From the NCBI GenBank assembly GCA_036417435.1, contig CM070901.1, forward strand, positions 165,002,044 through 165,066,043: DNA of 64,000 nt. The letters are read 5' to 3'. Below are positions 35,014 through 45,760 of this stretch, piece by piece (position 1 is the stretch's first letter; the number at the start of each line of letters is the position of its first letter). Both the position numbers and the translations under genes were made by a program. Origin of the DNA: Inia geoffrensis. Its lineage: Eukaryota > Chordata > Mammalia > Artiodactyla > Iniidae. The notes beneath the pieces were generated by a model. That model was given only the letters and a program-made list of their open reading frames with translations. It was not told where the DNA came from and did not search any database.

Positions 35014-35140
35014 ATGGGAATTCACTGGTGGTCCAGCTCAGTGCTTTCACTGCTGTGGATCGGGTTTAATCCCTGGTCAGGGAACTAAGCTCCCACAAGC
35101 CGTGCAGCCAATAAAATAAAATAAAATAATTTAAAAAATA
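35014..35140 (+). mobile_element. Old tRNA-derived SINE
   Basis: It starts gggaattcactggtggtcca, has a B-box region ggtttaatccctggtcaggg, and an AATAAAATAAAA tail. It lies just beyond the likely PIGV 3' end. Confidence 0.85.
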
Positions 35141-35175
35141 AAAAGGTAATTAATTGCAGATATAATCAAAAGTTG

Positions 35176-35181
35176 TTTAAT
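35176..35181 (-). terminator. PIGV: Candidate PIGV poly(A) signal ATTAAA
   Basis: The minus strand reads ATTAAA about 525 bases past the PIGV stop. No AATAAA occurs between the stop and this site. Use of this signal is inferred only from position. Confidence 0.45.
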
Positions 35182-35705
35182 TTGCGTTATCTTTGTAAGG
35201 TTTTTCATATAAATAAGTGAACAAATCATGAAAAAACTAATCAGAAACAATGTCCCATTTAGAAAAGATGGTCCCATTGTACTTAGGCTACACTGTCCAG
35301 GCCTCCGCCATCACTGTGTGGACTATGACCAGCTTGTCAGCTACGGCCTTTGATGAAATTCACATTTAAATAATTTACATTTAAATTTACGTGTGGGTAA
35401 GTGGTAAGTTTAAGACTACCTCTGCTATGGTTGATTGACAAGACAGATCCAGGTATGCTTTAGACCTGGAATAAGATTTCTTCATTTACAGAGAAAATAG
35501 TTACTACCCTAAAATCTGCCATAGCCAGGACCAGAAGGTGCTCTCTAGAGGCTCACACTTCTCCCATTCCTAACGAACCTTCAAGGAGAGAGAGGTTCTA
35601 ACGGGCAGAGTAAGGGTTCCAGGGCAGCACAGGCAGCCCCAGCATGTATTTGTACTTTCAGACCCTGGTTAAGTCTGCTTCAAGCCTGTCCCCTAAGTCT
35701 CCAGG

Positions 35706-35987
35706 TCACGTCCAAGGTAGGAAGTTGCAATGCAGGAGTAGTCCCAGGAGCCAGTAAGTCAGGAAGTAGCCTAGAATGCATCGTGTGACCAGAGAACAAG
35801 TTTTCCAGTTGTACAAGAGTCCCATGATAGAGTTTCTGGGGACCTTTTGTCCTGGTGGGGAGTCCCCTGAAAGAGGCTTCCAAGGCAGAGTCTCTAGGGA
35901 TCTCAGCAGCGGTTCTTGATCCTGAAGCAAGTAAGCTGAAAACCAGTACACAATAGGAGTGGAGGAGCATAAAAACCTGGTGAGAAC
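35706..35987 (-). CDS. PIGV: PIGV last coding exon and stop
   Basis: The acceptor is GATTTCCAG; the exon opens [20 protein letters not shown] and encodes 93 residues ending [10 protein letters not shown], then the stop at 35708-35706. The 3' UTR follows to the left. Confidence 0.96.
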   Translation of the reverse strand, partial: VLTRFLCSSTPIVYWFSAYLLQDQEPLLRSLETLPWKPLSGDSPPGQKVPRNSIMGLLYNWKTCSLVTRCILGYFLTYWLLGLLLHCNFLPWT

Positions 35988-38900
35988 CTGGAAATCATAA
36001 GAGGGGGAAAACCCACACATTTACTGGAATGTCACTGCCTCAAACTGGATGAGCCTGGGACTTCCCTGCTGCTGGGTGAGCTATAGCTCTAAGACTAGAA
36101 ATGTATTACACTGGAAAAGATATTCATTCAGCAGAGCTTAGGATCTGCCTTATAAAGCTGTGCATGACGCCAGCCAGGTGACTGCAATGTTACAAATAAA
36201 CATGGCTACACACTAATTACCACAATAATGGGCCAACTGATACTAAAAATTCTATGGGGGGCGGGGGCGGGTGGTCAAGGGACTTCCCTGGCAGTCCAGT
36301 GGTTAAGATTCTGCGCTTCCAACGCCGGGGGCGTGGATTCGATCCTTGGTTGGGGAACTAAGATCCCAAGTGCCACGCAGCATGGCCAAAAAAAAAAAAA
36401 AGTCTGTGGGGTCCACTTTTAGCCCAGGGCCAGGACTCTGACCCACTGCCCCCTGAAATGGCTCCCTCATCCCATGGGGATGGCAAAGCAGAGAGAAAGG
36501 GGGCAGGGGATCCTGTGGTTCAACACTGTCCCTCTAGGGAAGTTCAGAGCCAGGTCTCCAAATGGCCCCCCTCATCTATCCTTGAAACTCTAAGCTTCGC
36601 TGGCATTCACTCTAGTAGCTCATCCAGCTACAAACACAGAGTGCTCCTTTCTATTTCCCCTGTGCTTCTTAGTCACTAGCTCAGAGAACTTTACAAACAG
36701 CCAATGTGTGCCTCCAAGAGGCAGAAACTGCTGAGGAGTGGCCAGCATGGAGGCAAAAAGACTTCCTCAGGGTTTATGGTGGACCTGGGGCCACAACCAG
36801 GAACCAAAAAAAATCGAATGTATGATCAAACCCTTCCCATCCCTCTCTATCCTCCCCACCAACTGAACATTGCACAAGAGAGCTCCTCTGAAAATGGAGC
36901 ACCTGCCAGAGCTCATAGTACCTCAGAAAGTCGACATTCAAGCAGACCTTCTGGGTATAGTTGTATGTTAGGGGAAGGTCCCAGAGATACCCTCCGTGCT
37001 ACTCCTATAACTCAGTCAGATCAGGTCCTTTCACAACTCTCGTTGTCTTCGCACATGCCCTTCCATTTGCCCAGAATGTTCTTCCTCTGCTTCTTAAATG
37101 GAATTCCTTCTTACTCTTCAGGACCCAGCCTAAATATGATGCTCTCCTCACCTCCTTCAGCCAGTTAGCTACTTTTTCCTCTGTGCTTCCACAATACTTT
37201 ACCTCAAAAACATCTCCAATCCCATCCCACTATACTATAATTTAAGCTGTTAAATGTCTGTCTCTCCATTTTGACCACAAGACCTACTAGGGCAGCAATC
37301 TTAACTTATTTATGTTCTAACCTCAGTGATCTGACCCAGGGACTCACACTAAAAACACCCCCAAATAGTTGTTGAATGAATAAATTGGGTACAGATCACT
37401 CAAACGGGAGAAGTTAAAGGTCTTCCCTGTCCCTGACTAAGGGGTTTGGCCTGTGTTCCCACCTTTTCCCAGCCAGGAGTACACCTCACCTGAACATGCA
37501 TGCACAGACTGCCAAACAGCAGCAGCACTGCAGCGTGGACCAGGTACACAAACACCCGAGGACTGAGGAATCCGGGATCAGGTTTCTCTGGGGTCTCTTT
37601 GTTCTTGCTCCTTTGCATCCCAAGTGTAAGGCAGAGCCAAGGATGGGTGGTCACATATGTCCAAGTTGCCCAGGCAACCAGTATAGCCACTGGCGCAGCC
37701 AGTAGAAAATTGGGCACCTGCTTGAGTTCGTAGTATCTCAAAAAGCCAACATTCCAATAAATATCCTGGATGTAGCTGTATATTAGGGGAAGTTCCCAGG
37801 AGCACCAAGGTGGCTCATTTCCCTCTACGATTCGGTAGCCCTTGTCCACAGCTAACTGCAGCAAGGGCTTAGGAATGGGGTAGGCTGAGCCTGGCAGACA
37901 GAACTGGGTATAGGCGTAATATTGAAAGAGGGCAAAGGGAAGGCTAAGTGTGAGCACTGACAGGAACACAGAGCCCATCAGCTTCAAGAGCTGTCTCAGA
38001 GGATTCCGCACCATGAGAGAAGAGAAAAAGCCTCGGCACTGAGAATGCACGAGGAAGCCAACGTTGACCAGCCCGTTGGAGCGCACACCAGTGGCAAGGG
38101 CAAAGAGGAGTCCACTAGTCCAGCTTCGGCCCCTTTCCAGCTGCCCCAGGGCGCTGAATGTCAGGAGGGCAAACAAAGCTTCTGAGTAGCCAGCCGCCAG
38201 GAAGACATTGGCGGGGCTGAGGCAGAAGAGCAGCGCTCCATAAAAAGCCTGGCGGGGACAGCGCAAAACCAGACAGCCCAGGTCATGAAGCGCAAGTGCG
38301 GCCAGCACGGAGAACAAGGAATTGAGTGATGCTACTGAGATTAGCAGGCAACTCCGTAGGCTCAGTAACCCCCACAGGGGTCTCAGCAATTCAGTCCCCA
38401 CCAACAGGACCAGGGGGAAACCAGGGAAGAAGGCAAAGTTGTGCTCATACAGGTAGCCATGCTCAGCAATGAACAGGAAGTGTTCAGCATCCCAGTGAGA
38501 TAGGCCGCCCAGGAGACTTTCCACAAGTTGGTCCACAGAGCTGGAGGGGGCGAGGCGAGGAGGTGAGAAGGCTTCCGCGTGATGGTCTGGGATGACGGCA
38601 TTGAAGAGAGCCTGTGGGACGAAGGAGAACTAGGATTTTGGTTGAGCCAGTGGAAGAGTTACCATTTAATAAAATGAGGAGGAACAGACATGTTGGGGAA
38701 GAATCACAAGTTTTTTGTTTTTTTTTAAACCAGATTGATTTTATTTTTTATTACTTTTTAATATCATTCCTTATTTTTAATTAATTAATTAATTAATTTT
38801 TGCTGTGTTGGGTCTTCGTTTCTGTGCGAGGGCTTTCTCTAGTTGTGGCACGCGGGGGCCGCTCTTCATCGCGGTGCGCGGGCCTCTCACTGTTGTGGCC

Positions 38901-41900
38901 TCTCTTGTTGAGGAACACAGGCTCCAGCCGCGCAGGCTCAGTAGTTGTGGCTCACGGGCCTAGTTGCTCCGCGGCATGTGGGATCCTCCCAGACCAGGGC
39001 TCGAACCCGTGTCCCCTGCATTAGCAGGCAGATTCTCAACCACTGCGCCACCAGGGAAGCCCACAAGTTAAGTTTGAGATGGATATTCCAGTGCAGAGGT
39101 CAACGAGACAGTGAGATATATGGGTCTGAGGGTCAGGAGAACAATCAGGGCTAGAGATATAAATTTGGGAGTCATAAGTGTATGGATGATATTAAAAGGT
39201 GTGAGACTGAATGAGATCACCCAGGGACGAAGTGCAGGTAGGGAAAAGAAGAGATCTGAGGACTGGGCCTCAGACATGTCAACATTTAGAGGCTTGAAAG
39301 AGAGTGAGGATCTAGCAACAAAGGTAAAGAAGGAAGGTCAGTGAGGTAGGGAGGAAACCAGGAGAGCATGGTGTCATAGAACCAAGTAAAGCAAAGGAGT
39401 GATCGGCTCTTAAATGTTGCTGATAGGTCAAGTAAGATGGGGACTGAAAACTGACCACTGGCTTTAGCAATGGGAATGTCACTGGTGACTTTGACAAGAG
39501 CTACTTCAGTGGAGTGGAGGAGTGAGAAGACTGCCTGGACTGGGTTCAGCAGAGAAGGGGAGAAGTGAGACAGATACAGACAACTGTTTGGAGGAGTTTT
39601 CCTGTAAAGGGAAGCAGAGAAATGGGGTAGTAGGTGAATGACATTGTGGGGTCAAGAGAAATCTTGTTTTTTTTCCAAAGGTGGGAGGTAAGTATTTGTT
39701 TGCCAATGGGAATAGCCAGTGGAAAGGAAACCACTGAGTATGCAGGCGAGAAAGGGAAGAATTGCTGGAGCAGGCAAAAGGGGATGGAATCTGCTTTGGA
39801 GGTGGAACTGGCCTTAGAGAGGAGACAGACAGTTCATCCACCCTTCAGGAGTGAAGGCACAGAGGTGCAGATGTAGGTATGCTGATGGCTGTGGTGGAAG
39901 TATTCAGAAGGTTCCTTCTTATTGCTTCTACTTTTCTGAATTTTCACTCAGGAAAACAAGCTGGGGAAAAGGTGCTAGAGACTTGAGAAAAGAGGAAAAT
40001 GTGTAAAATAAGTCATCTATGACCCTAGTTCTCAAAATAGGCTGTGCACTGGAATCACCCAAGGAGTTTCAAAAATACTGATGCCTGGGTTTCCCTCCTG
40101 CTACAACATTGATGACTTAACCAATATGGGGTACAGCCTGGGCATTTAGATTGTTTTTAGCTCTCCCAGCTGATTCTGATGTGCAGAAAAATTTGAGAGA
40201 ATGGGTGAGCGACTGGACCAGGGAAATGCACTAAGATTGCGAGGCAGCACTAAGGACTCACTTGGGTTAATGATATTGAATACAAAGAGACTAGTTAACA
40301 CAGTTGTGTGCTTTTCTCTGGGCAGATGCATGCGTGGAGTAGACACAGAATTGAATTTAACCACGGCTGGGCTTTTGTCTTGTGATTAAGACATAGGGAG
40401 AAGGGAGCAAGTGAGTTGTACGTGTATGCATGGTGGACCATGGAATCTAAGCTGGGTAAGAGGTGGAGCTGAAGCCATGAGGTAGGTGAGGGACAGTGAA
40501 ACCGTGGTAGAATCAATGGATGAGTCCTGAGGGAGTGGAAGAATCGTTAGAACTGGGGTAGTGGAGGGAGTGAACTGGAAAGATAGGAGACAGTGGTTAG
40601 ATGTATCTGCTTTATTAATATTGAAACCACCAAGAAATATACAGTAGTGCTGGAAAGAGTAACCGTGAATCAGGAGCTAAAACCTTCAAAGAATTAGGAG
40701 GAATGCGTTGTCGCTAACAGAGATGACAGCAACAACAAAGGGTAACTGGGGTATAACCTGATGGCTTGAGCTTTAAAGCTGGAAGGGGGGGAGGGGAGGA
40801 TAATGAAATAGCATTATTATTAAATGTCTTTTTGCCCCGTTAGATTTGGTCAGCTACTTAAGGGAAAAGAGATCGTGACTTTTTATACTCCCACCTAGCA
40901 TAGTTCTTTGACCAGGGCAGGAACTTAATAAAATTTGGTGGTTGAGCGAACAGTATAGAGGAAACATACTTGTTTCCAAATCACCATCTGAATTAGAACC
41001 CAGCTGTCCTGGTACCCTATCCCAGATGCCGAGTCACAGTATTGCTCCCTTAGTTCTGTCAATCATTCAGCTGATGCCGGTTCAAAGCCATCATCAAGTC
41101 AGTTTTCCAGCCTAGCAACAGGAGTATAACCTCATTTTTAAGGCTCTTTCCTTTTTCGGTCAATTTCTTTATCAGGCCACTTCAAACAGTGAAAACAAGT
41201 GGGACAGGAGTGACAGTCACAGGTAACAGCCCTAGTCTCCAAGCTGAAGACACTTCTAACTAAACCTGGGACCCAGCAGAGGCTGTTATGCCTCATATAG
41301 TGGGGGAGGAGAGAAAAAAGGAGTTTTCCACAAAGGAACCACCGATGAGCCTCAGAGAGAATGTGCTTGTGATGAAAGGCACATATAATATGCTAATAGA
41401 ACATCCCTAGGGTGTTGACATACATTCAACAATAACAGATACTGAAGACCTACTAAACACTGGGCACTGTGCTAGGCACCATACATAGTTCATATATACC
41501 TGAAATTTGATTAAAATAATAATCAAGGGCAGCCTTGGAGGGGACAGGGAATTGCAAAATGCATTCTGGGGGTTGTGTGTGGGTGAGACAGCAAGGGGAC
41601 ACAGCTGGGGGAAGAGTAGGAGACACTGCTGACTGAACAAATATACACAAAGGGTCTCAGGACAGTGCCACCTCTCTCCCACTCAACTGACTGATGCAAC
41701 GCTCAGTCTCCTGGTCGGGGGACCCAGGGCAGCGCTTTGAGCTGTCACACCCTAAGCCAGAACACACCTGTTCTGGTTACAGAACATCATGGTGTGCTGG
41801 AAAGACCACTAGCCCAAGAGTAAGGAAACCTGGGGTCTGATTCTGGCCCTTCTCTAACTTGCCTTGTGACTTTAAGGAAGCCATTTATCCTTTCTGGGCC

Positions 41901-42227
41901 TCAGCGACTTCGTGTGTAAAATAAGAGTTTAATAGATCAAAATAAATAAATATACAATAAGAGATTAATAGGTCATATCTAAGAGTCCTGCCCACTTCTC
42001 AGCTATGTGGTCTAGGTCTCTATAGTTCTAACCACATGGTCGGGGTCGGGGGGCACATCTGGGAAAGGGAAAGAAGATGAGGCCTATTCTTAACGTCTAG
42101 CCCAGTCATGTGGCAACGGCATGTTCAGGACAGAAGATCAGAGACTGACCTGCAGCACCAGAGTCAGGACACGGCAGCTGACTGCAAACCCCAGGACCTC
42201 TTTCCGGGATGTGTCCAGGGGCCACAT
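35706..42227 (-). CDS. PIGV: PIGV, GPI mannosyltransferase 2, complete CDS in 3 coding exons
   Basis: Coding exons are 42227-42150, 38611-37490 and 35987-35706: 26 + 374 + 93 codons, giving 493 residues, the same length as the human protein, with no frame break. PIGV is a multi-pass ER enzyme that adds the second mannose to the GPI anchor precursor from dolichol-phosphate-mannose (GT-C fold). The luminal stretch [20 protein letters not shown] holds W66 and D67, positions known to matter in the family. Several hydrophobic membrane segments follow, and the protein ends [10 protein letters not shown]. All introns are GT-AG. A 5' UTR exon lies in the CpG island near 45.5 kb. The intron before the last exon holds a diverged copy of part of the middle exon. 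Confidence 0.97.
36280..36402 (+). mobile_element. Short tRNA-derived SINE in PIGV last intron
   Basis: It starts gacttccctggcagtccagt, has a B-box region ggattcgatccttggttggg, and an A-run tail. It is antisense to PIGV. Confidence 0.92.
36890..36991 (-). pseudogene. Diverged partial copy of the PIGV main exon in PIGV's last intron
   Basis: This 102-bp stretch aligns without gaps to 37705-37806 of the PIGV main exon (about residues 295-329). I count roughly 76 of 102 identical bases, and most differences are transitions. On the minus strand its frame is open across the block and reads [20 protein letters not shown] then [11 protein letters not shown], against [20 protein letters not shown] then [11 protein letters not shown]. 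No similarity I can be sure of extends beyond the block. It is best read as a fossil of a local exon duplication; function is not supported. Confidence 0.8.
37020..37385 (+). mobile_element. L2 3' fragment in PIGV last intron
   Basis: The words tgcccttccatttgcccaga, tcttactcttcaggacccag and a terminal gttgaatgaataaa are typical of an L2 3' end. It separates the PIGV main exon from the fossil exon copy. Confidence 0.8.
37490..38611 (-). CDS. PIGV: PIGV main coding exon
   Basis: The acceptor is TCCCACAG; the exon opens [15 protein letters not shown]. This 1,122-bp exon encodes residues 27-400, including the WD active-region motif and most transmembrane segments. It ends HVQ before GTGAGG. It is open throughout. 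Confidence 0.97.
38740..39062 (-). mobile_element. CHR-type SINE, inverted (sense to PIGV), with short TSD
   Basis: The minus-strand head gcttccctggtggcgcagtg is at 39,060 and the AT-rich tail at 38,740-38,800. CACAAGTT occurs just before and just after the element. Confidence 0.9.
39075..39990 (+). mobile_element. L2 internal fragment in PIGV intron
   Basis: The order tatgggtctgagggtcagga, agatataaatttgggagtca, gtgagactgaatgagatcac, tgttgctgataggtcaagta and ggagttttcctgtaaaggga follows the L2 internal consensus. It is about 0.7-0.9 kb long, unusually long for an L2 remnant. Confidence 0.85.
41790..41935 (+). mobile_element. MIR fragment
   Basis: The words aacttgccttgtgactttaa and ctttctgggcctcagcgact match the MIR core region. 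Confidence 0.75.
42150..42227 (-). CDS. PIGV: PIGV coding exon 1 (N-terminus)
   Basis: The ATG at 42227 (A at -3) opens [20 protein letters not shown] and then LTLVLQ, ending CAG before GTCAGT. It is only 78 bp of coding and was found by reading the minus strand. A possible acceptor for the 5' UTR part of this exon is TTTAG at about 42,288-42,285. Confidence 0.95.
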
Positions 42228-42661
42228 CCTCTCACCACCAGGAATTCAGGGGGGCTGCTGCCAGGGCTGAACTCCCTCAGGCTTCTAAACTCCAAAACCC
42301 AAGGAGGAAATGTCACACATGGGCAGAAAGTAAATTCTTGAAAGCATTCTTCATGAAAACATCACCCCTGCTTCAGGACTACTATGGCAGACTTAACCAC
42401 CTTACTTTCCAGATGAGGAAAAAGCATCTTAAAGGCAGATAGAGCCTCTTGGTGTCACTCTGAAGCACTGTATTCTTGTAGGGGAAGTTCCACACAGATA
42501 GGCATGAAGCTGGAAAGCTAAGCTCACAGAAGACCTTTAAAAGCCCGTTGAGTGCCCCTATCCAGGAACTAAAGACCTGGGTTCAAGTCCTGACTTTGTC
42601 ATTCGTAAGTTCTCATTTTGTTCTTCTAAGCCTCAGTTCTCTGTGTATAAAATGAGATCAA

Positions 42662-43058
42662 GGGACTTTCCTGGTGCCACAGTGGTTAAGAATCCACCTG
42701 CCAATGCAGAGGACACGGGTTCGAACCCTGGTCCGGGAAGATCCCACATGCCGCAGAGCAACTGAGCCCACGCGCCCTAACTACTGAGCCTGCGCTCTAG
42801 AGCCCGTGAGCCACAGCTACTGAGCCCGCGTGCCACAACTACTGAAGCCTGCGTGCCACAACTACTGAAGCCCATGCGCCTAGAGCCCGTGCTCTGCAAC
42901 ATGAGAAGCCACCGCAATGAGAAGCCCGCACACCACAAAGAAGAGTAGCCCCTGCTCACAGCAACTAAAGCCCACGCACAGCAACTAAAGCCCATGCACA
43001 GCAACAAAGACCAGTGCAACCAAAGATAAATAAATTTATAATAAATTAATTAATTTTA
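42662..43058 (+). mobile_element. CHR-type SINE, antisense to PIGV, with TSD
   Basis: It starts gggactttcctggtgccaca and has an extended body with repeated GCCACAACTACTGAAGCC units. The tail is AATAAATTAATTAATTTTAAAAA. AAATGAGAT flanks both ends. A MIR fragment precedes it (42,565-42,660). Confidence 0.92.
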
Positions 43059-43509
43059 AAAAAATGAGATGGGACTATTTTGCCTGTCTCATGAAATTGT
43101 CACGATGGTATCATGGACTGAAGTGTGAAGAAGCAGGTACCAAATCTATATTGTGGTTGCTGTTATTTAATGTGTGCCCTTTCTCTGTTGCCCAGAATAA
43201 TAAACTAGGTCCCAAACCAGAGTCCCAAAAGTGGGGCATAGAACTGAACTGGAAGACCATAATGACTACACACTCTAGTTAAGCTCTCTGATGTGTGTTC
43301 AGCTGGTCTGTTAAATTAAGTGGAGAAGGAAAAGAAAACCACCACTCAGCAGGACTTCAGCCAGCTCACATTGCTAAAACAAACTTAGGGGGATGACAGA
43401 GTCGACTACTGGGGATGGGGAAAACTGTTATTTCCCATCTCTTTGTTGGAATGGCAGCAATGTATAAACAACTGCAAAGCCATTCTGAGGGAAGGAATGC
43501 ACTTTAAGG

Positions 43510-43532
43510 CCTTTTTTTTTTTTTTTTTTTTT
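43510..43532. repeat. Poly(T) run
   Basis: An uninterrupted T homopolymer of more than 20 bases in the PIGV 5' intron. Confidence 0.95.
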
Positions 43533-44820
43533 AACAATTCCTTGTGCTAAAAGAAGTAGCAATGGCTCCTACGGAACCAGTCGGAAATCAGAAGGAAGGG
43601 CAAGAGCATCAGAGGCAGCTCATCAACTTGGGGTGAAGAACTAACCCTAAAGGAAGAAATACTAGAACTGAGAAATTAACAGGGAGGCCTGGAAGACTTT
43701 TCTTCCTTCTCCTATCTGGCTAACACCTATCAAACCTTTAGGTTATCACTTGTTTCTGGAATTCTCTGACTCTCACTAGACTATGTGATATGCTCTCATT
43801 ACACTCTGACTTGTCGTCTTTATTGCTATTGCTTATTTAGGTTGTTTATGAGGGCAGGGGCTTTGTCTGTCTTGCTCCCAACGATATCCCCAGGGCCTAG
43901 CACTACAAACAAGCATTTTAAGCCTGTGTTCTAATTGAGTGGAAGTAGTAAGCACTGGATATGGCTTCACCAGTTCATTGGCTCTGGATATAAAATCCCT
44001 GCTCCGAGTACTCCTCCCACCATATCTCATATTGACAGCAAAACGACAAAGTCACAGAAGCCACAGGAAAATACAATTTCTCCAGAAAACTGGCCATAAG
44101 CAACAGTTCTCTTTCCCCTCAGCACAAGGGGGCGCCTGTTGCTTACTCCATCACCAGGAGGCCTGGAGGAAGGGAGGGGCCACAAACGCCACACCGGTTT
44201 GCTCATCAAAATTCAGTTCAAAGGCAAGCTTTTGAAATCCCCCCAACACTGCCAACTTCTGACTCGCCGAATCGAGAGGAATCGTAGAAACAAGCACAGC
44301 CAGCCTTACACGGCCGCTGGTTCTCCATCCTAGGGTGAATTCACTTTTTCCCTTCCTTCATTTCCCACCCACATGCAGAAGAATTGGGAAAAGAAAAGCA
44401 CCGAACCCACCTCTGCCTCTTCACCAGGCTTCCATTCTTCCTTTCCTTTCTCCAGAGTCAAGCTCTAGACCCAGCGATCACAGACGACTTGTAGCCTACA
44501 CTTAGTTTACAGGTAAACCATGTGAAAACAAAAATAAAGCCAGTGAGCGCTCCCTCTCAGCTAATTGCGGGCTTCACTTCCCAACAACCCGTTTACGAAA
44601 TCACAGGCCCTCTGAACTGGCAGGACACTTACAGAGCAACTAGTTTTACTCTATTTTCCCGTGAGATAAATATGCCCCAGATAGGTGAGTAATAAGACTC
44701 TCCAGAGTTTTTACATCAGAGATCTCATTAGACCCTGTGTAATTACCACCGCCATTTTATGGATGTGGAAACTGAGGCTCACTGGGGTCAAGTGGCACTC
44801 CCAAGGCTATATTTAAGGAG

Positions 44821-44821
<1 letters not shown>

Positions 44822-44853
<32 letters not shown>
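44822..44853. repeat. Poly(T) run
   Basis: An uninterrupted T homopolymer of about 32 bases, after a MIR fragment (44,640-44,815). Confidence 0.95.
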
Positions 44854-44854
<1 letters not shown>

Positions 44855-45049
44855 TCTGAAACATCAATCTTTCCACCAGCCGTCACTCCTGCCAAAGGGG
44901 ATGCGCTCTTTCAGAGCCAGAATTACAACCAGGGTCTCCCAACTCCCAGCCCAGGACTTGTCCAGTGACAGCGCATGCTCTTGCTGGCTATGCTTAGGGC
45001 AGGGGGGGCCCTATCTGAGCAGATTGGAAAACCTGTTGAATCGGAGCCC

Positions 45050-45760
45050 AGGACTCACATCCTGGGCTGTAAGACTAACATCCTCGGGGGCGGGCGCGGG
45101 GTGGATGGTGGTGCTCGGACCCAGGGTCCTCAGGACCAGAGGTCTTGCTGGCCGCCGCGAGGCAGGGGCCGCCATCTGCCAGCCTAGGCGGGTCCGAAGC
45201 CCGTTCTAACCCTTTCCTTTCGGACACAGTCCCAAGAGGGGATTGGGCATCTCCTCTCCCCAAAGGGACCACGGCTCAGAGGTTACTCCCGAGTGGGCCG
45301 GCGAGGCCCGGCCCGGCCTAGGGCCGGAAGGCAGGGGAGGGCGGGAGGCTGTAACGGAAGAGGCGGCCCTGGGAGGCCGCTATGGCGGAGGGGCGGGGCT
45401 CCTCGCTTCTCGGCGGCCTCCGCCTCATTTCCCTCGGCCTCCGTTTGACAACTTCCCTCCCCCCAGAACTCCTAGGCTCCCAAGCTGGCGCCGAATCCCC
45501 AGCGCCCGCCGGTCTCTACCTCCCAGGCGGGGCCCGAACCACAGTTCCTCCATCCGGGGCCCCGAGCGGCCGCGCCTGCGTACTGGCTCCGCTGATGGCG
45601 GCCCCGCCCCGCTCTTGCCGGGACTCGGAGCTGCCCCGCCCCCCGCCGCAGCGGCCATGTTGAGTCCGGGCGAGCTGGGTGTGGATGGCGTAAGCCGGAG
45701 CCTCTGCTCTCATCCGCCTTGGCATTTCCCGCTTTGGTGACACCAGGGGTTCCTCAGCCC
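45050..45760 (-). promoter_or_regulatory. PIGV: PIGV CpG-island promoter with non-coding first exon
   Basis: A CpG-dense block with several GGGCGG boxes and ATGGCGGC (YY1-like) motifs and no TATA box. A plausible minus-strand first-exon donor (GGGAG|GTAGAG) falls at 45520|45519. Exon 1 would be non-coding because the PIGV ATG is 3.3 kb downstream. An ATG at 45658 (minus) opens a 77-codon frame that I do not take as coding. Position follows from the neighbouring gene and base composition. Confidence 0.75.

Larger units (their letters stand above)
24251..35150. other. Intergenic region between ZDHHC18 promoter and PIGV 3' end
   Basis: No supported gene. The left part is interspersed repeat, including a MaLR-like fragment at about 24,990-25,450, a SINE/L1 cluster at 26.2-32 kb and an old MER-like element at about 28,930-29,395. 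The 32.0-33.1 kb part holds MIR/L2 pieces. The 33.1-35.0 kb part is mostly unique, with one 243-codon open frame of unknown meaning. The 25.5-26.2 kb part shows nothing I can identify. Confidence 0.75.
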
